64,000 nucleotides of DNA from Candidatus Pantoea formicae (lineage in GTDB: Bacteria > Pseudomonadota > Gammaproteobacteria > Enterobacterales > Enterobacteriaceae). This document shows, in pieces, positions 59,413 to 64,000 of this stretch. The notes under the pieces are model-generated. The model was not told the origin of the DNA. It worked only from the letters and a program-made list of their open reading frames with translations, and made no database searches. Position numbers and translations under genes: made by a program. The stretch covers positions 186,001 through 250,000 of the forward strand of contig NZ_VWXD01000005.1 of NCBI RefSeq assembly GCF_011752625.1, given 5' to 3'. Within the stretch, counting starts at the first letter, position 1; every line of letters begins with the position of its first letter.

Positions 59413-60606
59413 GTGATACGTGTTGAAATGCTCTCGACGGGCGATGAAGTGTTACATGGGCAGATAGTGGATACCAATGCGGCCTGGCTGGCGGATGTGC
59501 TGTTTCAGCACGGTTTGCCGATGACCAGCCGCAGTACCGTGGGCGATGCGATGTCCTCTTTAGTGGACGCGCTACAGAGCCGTAGCCAAATTGCTGATGT
59601 GCTGATCGTCAACGGCGGCCTCGGCCCAACCAGCGATGATCTCAGTGCACTCGCGGCAGCCACCGCTTGTGGCACAGAATTGGTGATCCAGCAGGAATGG
59701 CTGGAGAAAATGGAAGCCTGGTTTGCCAGCCGTGGACGCATCATGGCGCCAAGCAACCGCAAGCAGGCAGAAATCCCCTCTAACGCCGAACTGATTGATA
59801 ATCCGGTGGGTACAGCGTGTGGTTTTGCGCTACAACTGAATCGCTGCTGGATATTCTTTACGCCGGGCGTGCCCTCCGAATTCAAGGTGATGGTCGAACA
59901 GGAGATCATTCCGCGTTTGAAAGCGCGCTTTGATTTACCAGAGCCACCGCTGTGCCTGCGCCTGACCACCTTTGGTCGTGGCGAGAGCGACATTGCCGCC
60001 GAACTGGAGCCACTGCCGCTGCCTGAAGGTGTGGTGATGGGCTATCGCTCGTCGATGCCGATCATCGAAATCAAACTCACCGGGCCGGCCAGTCAGCGTG
60101 TGGCCATGGAGCAGGCGTGGCAGCAGGTAAAACTGCTGTTGGCAGAATGCACTATTTTTCATGGCACCGAAGGGCTACCGCCTTTGATCACACGCGAATT
60201 ACAGAATCGCGGATTCCGTCTGGCGTTAAGTGAACAATACACCGCAGGATTGCTGAACTGGCAGTTGGCATCAGCAGAGGTGCCGTTAAGTGCGGCGGAA
60301 ATTCTGCCGCCACATGCTGAGACGTTGGAAGCTCAGGTTGAACGCACTCGGGCCTTGGCGGCACAGCAGGGTACAGTATTGGGGCTCTCTGTTGGGAATT
60401 TGGAAGAGGGCGAGGTGTCAATTGCGTTGCACACGCCAGAAGCCAGCTGGGGTCAACGTGTCAAATTCACGCACGGACGCCACAACGTCGAAACGCGACA
60501 AAAAGTGGTGGCAATGATGGCAATGAACATGCTGCGCCGTTGGTTACATGGCAGCGAAGTGAGCACCGGGCATGGCTGGATTGATGTGCTGGAGACGGTG
60601 AAATAG
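59413..60606 (+). CDS. yfaY: CinA-like protein YfaY (nicotinamide-nucleotide amidohydrolase PncC-family relative)
   Basis: A 397-residue protein with an N-terminal MoCF/COG1058 domain (MLSTGDEVLHGQIVDTNAAWLAD; VNGGLGPTSDDLSALAAATA; MAPSNRKQAE; FFTPGVPSEFKVMVEQEI) and a degenerate C-terminal CinA/PncC-like part (PLITRELQNRGFRLALSEQYTAGLLNW). COG1058 domains have ADP-ribose pyrophosphatase activity; the amidase half looks incomplete here, as in E. coli YfaY. The start is GTG 59413 with AAGGAG upstream; the longer frame runs back into elaB. Confidence 0.9.
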   Translation: MIRVEMLSTGDEVLHGQIVDTNAAWLADVLFQHGLPMTSRSTVGDAMSSLVDALQSRSQIADVLIVNGGLGPTSDDLSALAAATACGTELVIQQEWLEKMEAWFASRGRIMAPSNRKQAEIPSNAELIDNPVGTACGFALQLNRCWIFFTPGVPSEFKVMVEQEIIPRLKARFDLPEPPLCLRLTTFGRGESDIAAELEPLPLPEGVVMGYRSSMPIIEIKLTGPASQRVAMEQAWQQVKLLLAECTIFHGTEGLPPLITRELQNRGFRLALSEQYTAGLLNWQLASAEVPLSAAEILPPHAETLEAQVERTRALAAQQGTVLGLSVGNLEEGEVSIALHTPEASWGQRVKFTHGRHNVETRQKVVAMMAMNMLRRWLHGSEVSTGHGWIDVLETVK

Positions 60607-60622
60607 TAAAGTTGTGGGCAGG

Positions 60623-60676
60623 TGCGCATAAATGCGCAGCCTACGAAATCCACAGGGTCGCCATTGGTGGCGACCC
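60623..60676. terminator. Hairpins between yfaY and yfaE
   Basis: Two stems lie between the convergent genes: TGCGCAT-AA-ATGCGCA (60623-60638) and GGGTCGCCA-TTGG-TGGCGACCC (60655-60676). Neither has a strong U-tract, but together they form the likely shared transcript end. Confidence 0.65.
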
Positions 60677-60681
60677 GTCGG

Positions 60682-60942
60682 TTACAGCTCGATCTCAATC
60701 TCCCCTTTGGCGCGGCAGCAGCAGGGCAAAATCTCGCCCTGTTGAATAAACGCCAGCGGGGTTTCCGCGTAAGCCACTTCACCTTTCAGCAAACGCATCC
60801 GGCACGATCCGCAGTAGCCTTCACGACACTGAAACTCCACGCACACGTTGTGCGCTTCCAGCGCAGTCAGCAGATTGGGATGATCTTCTGCGCACTCCAG
60901 TCGGGAGCCGGAACTGCGCAGAATAACAACAGAACGGCTCAT
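60682..60942 (-). CDS. yfaE: 2Fe-2S ferredoxin YfaE
   Basis: An 86-residue plant-type ferredoxin that supplies electrons to maintain the diferric-tyrosyl radical cofactor of NrdB. Cluster ligands are in CREGYCGSCRMRL (C-x4-C-x2-C), with the distal Cys in ILPCCCRAKGEIEIEL. It lies 2 bp downstream of nrdB, as in E. coli, so it is part of the nrdAB unit. Confidence 0.96.
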   Translation of the reverse strand: MSRSVVILRSSGSRLECAEDHPNLLTALEAHNVCVEFQCREGYCGSCRMRLLKGEVAYAETPLAFIQQGEILPCCCRAKGEIEIEL

Positions 60943-60944
60943 GC

Positions 60945-62075
60945 TTACAGCTGGAAGTCGTTAAAGTCGTCTTCGCCCACTTCGGCGTCGATCTGGCCAA
61001 CCAGGTAAGAACTGACTTCCACTTCTTGCGGTGCAACCTGCACGTTGTCTGACACCAACCAGGAGTTAATCCATGGAATCGGGTTAGAGCGCGTCTGGAA
61101 TGGCAGATCGAGACCTACAGCCTGCATGCGGATGTTGGTGATGTACTCAATGTACTGGCACAGAATGTCTTTGTTCAGACCGATCATTGAGCCACCGCTG
61201 AACAGGTAATCTGCCCACTCTTTCTCTTGTTCGGCGGCTTTCTTGAACAGGTCAAAACACTCATCACGACACTCAGCAGCGATCTCTTTCATCTCAGGAT
61301 CGTCCTCACCGGTGCGCAGCAGGTTCAGCATGTGCTGAGTGCCGGTCAGGTGCAGAGCCTCATCGCGCGCAATCAGTTTGATGATTTTGGCGTTACCTTC
61401 CATCAGCTCGCGCTCAGCGAAGGCGAATGAACAGGCGAAGCTCACGTAGAAGCGAATCGCTTCCAGCGCATTCACGCTCATCAGGCAGATATACAGCTGC
61501 TTTTTCAGCGCGCGCAGATTCACGGTCACGGTTTTGCCCGCTACTTCGTGCGTGCCTTCACCCAGCAGATGCCAGTAGCTGGTCATCTCGATCAGATCGT
61601 CGTAATACTTCGAGATATCCTGCGCGCGCGCCAGAATCTGCTCGTTAGTCACGATGTCGTCGAACACCAATGAAGGATCGTTGACGATGTTACGGATGAT
61701 ATGGGTGTAAGAGCGCGAGTGGATGGTCTCAGAGAACGCCCAGGTTTCGATCCAGGTTTCGAGTTCTGGAATCGAAATCAGTGGCAGCAGGGCCACGTTG
61801 GGACTGCGACCCTGGATTGAATCCAGCAGCGTCTGATACTTCAGGTTGCTGATAAAGATGTGCTTTTCGTGATCGGGCAGCGCCTGATAATCGATACGAT
61901 CGCGTGAGACGTCCACTTCCTCTGGACGCCAGAAGAAGGAGAGCTGCTTTTCGATCAGCTTTTCAAAGATGTCATATTTCTGCTGGTCGAAACGCGCAAC
62001 GTTCACTGACTGGCCAAAGAACATCGGTTCTAACAGCTGGTCATTTTTGTTCTGCGAAAATGTGGTGTAAGCCAT
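60945..62075 (-). CDS. nrdB: Class Ia ribonucleotide reductase subunit beta
   Basis: A 376-residue R2 subunit that houses the diiron-tyrosyl radical. Motifs visible: FFWRPEEVDVSRD, SNLKYQTLLDSIQGRSP (Asp ligand), TWAFSETIHSRSYTHIIRNI with the radical Tyr at codon 123 (Tyr122 of the mature protein) and Glu/His ligands, and RDEALHLTGTQHML. The C-terminus ends DDFNDFQL, the tail that docks on NrdA. ATG 62075 gives MAYTTFSQNK; the 16-codon upstream extension has no family similarity and overlaps the nrdA-nrdB gap. Confidence 0.98.
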   Translation of the reverse strand: MAYTTFSQNKNDQLLEPMFFGQSVNVARFDQQKYDIFEKLIEKQLSFFWRPEEVDVSRDRIDYQALPDHEKHIFISNLKYQTLLDSIQGRSPNVALLPLISIPELETWIETWAFSETIHSRSYTHIIRNIVNDPSLVFDDIVTNEQILARAQDISKYYDDLIEMTSYWHLLGEGTHEVAGKTVTVNLRALKKQLYICLMSVNALEAIRFYVSFACSFAFAERELMEGNAKIIKLIARDEALHLTGTQHMLNLLRTGEDDPEMKEIAAECRDECFDLFKKAAEQEKEWADYLFSGGSMIGLNKDILCQYIEYITNIRMQAVGLDLPFQTRSNPIPWINSWLVSDNVQVAPQEVEVSSYLVGQIDAEVGEDDFNDFQL

Positions 62076-62097
62076 GACTAAGTCCAAAAAGTAAGAG

Positions 62098-62117
62098 GGG
62101 CCGACGTGTGTCGGCCC
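62098..62117 (-). repeat. Intercistronic hairpin between nrdA and nrdB
   Basis: Perfect 8-bp stem GGGCCGAC / GTCGGCCC with loop GTGT in the 66-bp gap. It could protect or tune the two messages; there is no U-tract on the minus strand. Confidence 0.65.
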
Positions 62118-62141
62118 TGACATGAGAGGGCGTTTGCCGGA

Positions 62142-64000
62142 TTAAATCTTACAAGCGCCGCTTTCGCAGCCATCATCCTGAATGGACGGGGCCAGATCGT
62201 CCTGCGCATCTTCCGCACCATCACGGGTGTTTTGGTAGTACAGGGTTTTCACGCCAAACTTATAAGCGGTCAGCAGATCTTTCAGCAGCTGTTTCATTGG
62301 CACTTTGCCATTGGCGAAACGGCTTGGATCGTAGTTGGTGTTCGACGAAATCGCCTGATCGATAAATTTCTGCATCACACCAACCAACTGCAAGTAACCG
62401 TCGTTAGAGGGCATTTCCCACAGCAGTTCGTACTGATCTTTCAGACGCTCATACTCTGGCACCACCTGACGCAGAATACCGTCTTTGGATGCTTTGATGC
62501 TGATGTGACCGCGCGGTGGCTCAATACCATTGGTGGCGTTTGAAATCTGCGAGGAGGTTTCAGACGGCATCAGGGCAGAGAGCGTGGAGTTACGCAGACC
62601 GTGCGTAACGATCGACTCACGCAGCGCTTCCCAATCCAGGTGCAGCGGCTCGTTGCAAACGGCGTCGAGATCCTTTTTATAGGTGTCGATTGGCAGAATG
62701 CCCTGAGAGTAGGTGGTCTCTTTGAACCACGTACAGGCACCTTGCTCTTTCGCCAGTTCGTTCGACGCTTTCAGCAGGTAGTACTGAATCGCTTCGAAAG
62801 TTTTGTGCGTCAGATTGTTGGCGCTGCCATCAGAGTAACGCACACCGTTCTTCGCCAAGTAGTAAGCATAGTTGATGACGCCAATACCCAGAGTACGACG
62901 GCCCATTGCGCCGCGTTTTGCCGCCGGGATGGGGTAATCCTGGTAATCCAGCAGTGCATCCAGTGCACGTACCGCGAGGGTCGCCAGCTCTTCCAGATCG
63001 TCGAGGCTGTCAATCGCACCGAGGTTAAAGGCAGACAGCGTACACAACGCGATTTCACCGCTTTCGTCATTCACATCGTTCAGCGGTTTGGTCGGCAGCG
63101 CGATTTCCAGGCACAGGTTAGACTGGCGGACGGGCGCGATAGCCGGATCAAACGGGCTGTGGGTGTTGCAGTGATCGACGTTCTGGATGTAGATACGGCC
63201 AGTAGAAGCACGTTCCTGCATCATCAGTGAGAACAGTTCAACTGCTTTCACGCGCTGTTTGCGGATGCTGTCGTCTTTCTCATATTTGGTGTACAGACGC
63301 TCAAACTCGTCCTGATCGGCGAAGAACGCATCGTACAGACCTGGCACATCAGACGGACTGAACAGGGTGATCTCTTCACCTTTCAACAGACGGGTATACA
63401 TCAGTTTGTTGATCTGTACGCCGTAGTCCATGTGACGCACGCGGTTGCCCTCAACGCCACGGTTGTTTTTCAATACCAGCAGGCTTTCCACTTCCAGATG
63501 CCACATTGGGTAGAACAGGGTCGCTGCACCACCACGTACGCCGCCTTGTGAGCAAGACTTTACTGCGGTCTGGAAATGTTTATAGAACGGGATACAACCG
63601 GTATGGAAGGCCTCGCCGCCACGGATTGGGCTACCCAGCGCACGAATGCGACCGGCATTGATACCGATACCCGCACGCTGCGACACGTATTTCACGATGG
63701 CGCTAGAGGTGGCGTTGATTGAATCAAGGCTGTCACCACACTCGATCAGTACGCAAGAGCTGAACTGACGGGTTGGGGTACGTACGCCAGACATGATTGG
63801 CGTCGGCAGTGAGATCTTGAACGTAGACACGGCATCATAGAAGCGACGCACGTAATCCATACGTGTCTCGCGTGGATAACCAGAGAACAGGCACGCAGCG
63901 ACCAGGATGTACAGGAACTGTGCGCTCTCGTAGATTTCACCGCTCACACGGTTCTGCGCCAGGTATTTGCCTTCCAGCTGCTTCACCGCGGCGTAAGAGA
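62142..64000 (-). CDS. nrdA: Class Ia ribonucleotide reductase subunit alpha (N-terminus cut by window edge)
   Basis: Catalytic R1 subunit converting ribonucleoside diphosphates to deoxy forms. About 618 C-terminal residues are visible and the frame stays open to the window end; comparison with E. coli (761 aa) suggests about 143 residues are missing, including the ATP-cone activity site. Active-site cysteines are present in QFSSCVLIECGD, in RQSNLCLEIALP (radical Cys and Glu) and in IALCTLSAFNLG. The C-terminal redox pair is in DDGCESGACKI. SQRAGIGINAGRIRALGSP is near identical to E. coli. Confidence 0.98.
   Translation of the reverse strand, partial: SYAAVKQLEGKYLAQNRVSGEIYESAQFLYILVAACLFSGYPRETRMDYVRRFYDAVSTFKISLPTPIMSGVRTPTRQFSSCVLIECGDSLDSINATSSAIVKYVSQRAGIGINAGRIRALGSPIRGGEAFHTGCIPFYKHFQTAVKSCSQGGVRGGAATLFYPMWHLEVESLLVLKNNRGVEGNRVRHMDYGVQINKLMYTRLLKGEEITLFSPSDVPGLYDAFFADQDEFERLYTKYEKDDSIRKQRVKAVELFSLMMQERASTGRIYIQNVDHCNTHSPFDPAIAPVRQSNLCLEIALPTKPLNDVNDESGEIALCTLSAFNLGAIDSLDDLEELATLAVRALDALLDYQDYPIPAAKRGAMGRRTLGIGVINYAYYLAKNGVRYSDGSANNLTHKTFEAIQYYLLKASNELAKEQGACTWFKETTYSQGILPIDTYKKDLDAVCNEPLHLDWEALRESIVTHGLRNSTLSALMPSETSSQISNATNGIEPPRGHISIKASKDGILRQVVPEYERLKDQYELLWEMPSNDGYLQLVGVMQKFIDQAISSNTNYDPSRFANGKVPMKQLLKDLLTAYKFGVKTLYYQNTRDGAEDAQDDLAPSIQDDGCESGACKI

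Overview
The window is chromosomal DNA of a gamma-proteobacterium of the order Enterobacterales. Gene order follows the E. coli fabB-nrdA segment, and most proteins closely match the E. coli K-12 versions as I remember them. Full-length ERIC repeats, the fused nuoCD gene, Klebsiella-type D-arabinitol genes and several locus-specific structured repeats point to the Erwiniaceae (Pantoea/Erwinia type). The genus is an inference; no search was run. Both window edges cut genes: fabB on the left lacks its 5' part, and nrdA on the right (minus strand) lacks its N-terminus.

Layout, left half. fabB (fatty-acid elongation) is followed by yfcJ (MFS), a divergent MocR-type regulator/rhodanese pair, flk, a divergent EamA exporter/AraC regulator pair, and then the long plus-strand block pdxB-usg-truA-dedA-accD-folC-dedD-cvpA-purF-ubiX. 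That block covers pyridoxal phosphate, tRNA pseudouridine, malonyl-CoA, folate, septal SPOR protein, purine and ubiquinone functions. A sigma-54/NtrC-type control region precedes the basic amino acid ABC transporter hisJ-ERIC-hisQMP. A D-arabinitol catabolic cluster (dalR divergent from dalDKT) sits where E. coli carries yfcH/folX-type genes. yfcH, yfcF, yfcD and a puuE-like aminotransferase follow.

Layout, middle. A noncoding repeat tract separates puuE from pta-ackA (minus strand, acetate overflow). Then come yfbV, yfbU and yfbT, a 0.7-kb noncoding tract of tandem and inverted repeats, yfbR and alaA (minus strand), and the regulator lrhA with a long upstream region.

Layout, right half. The complete 13-gene nuo operon (A, B, CD, E, F, G, H, I, J, K, L, M, N) encodes proton-pumping NADH:quinone oxidoreductase. 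It is followed by elaA, opgD (minus), elaB, a CinA-like gene (yfaY), and yfaE-nrdB-nrdA (minus), the aerobic class Ia ribonucleotide reductase with its ferredoxin maintenance protein.

Most of the window is ordinary core genome. The points that stand out are mainly noncoding: a pair of matching 26-bp operator-like sites flanking a CRP-type promoter at dalD; two copies of a nested hairpin element with a conserved core and locus-specific outer arms; two repeat islands (29.8-30.3 kb and 35.9-36.4 kb); an approximately 85-nt hairpin between nuoL and nuoM; and a run of terminator/attenuator-like hairpins between lrhA and nuoA. I found no tRNA or rRNA gene, CRISPR array, transposase or prophage gene, and no clear new multi-gene system.
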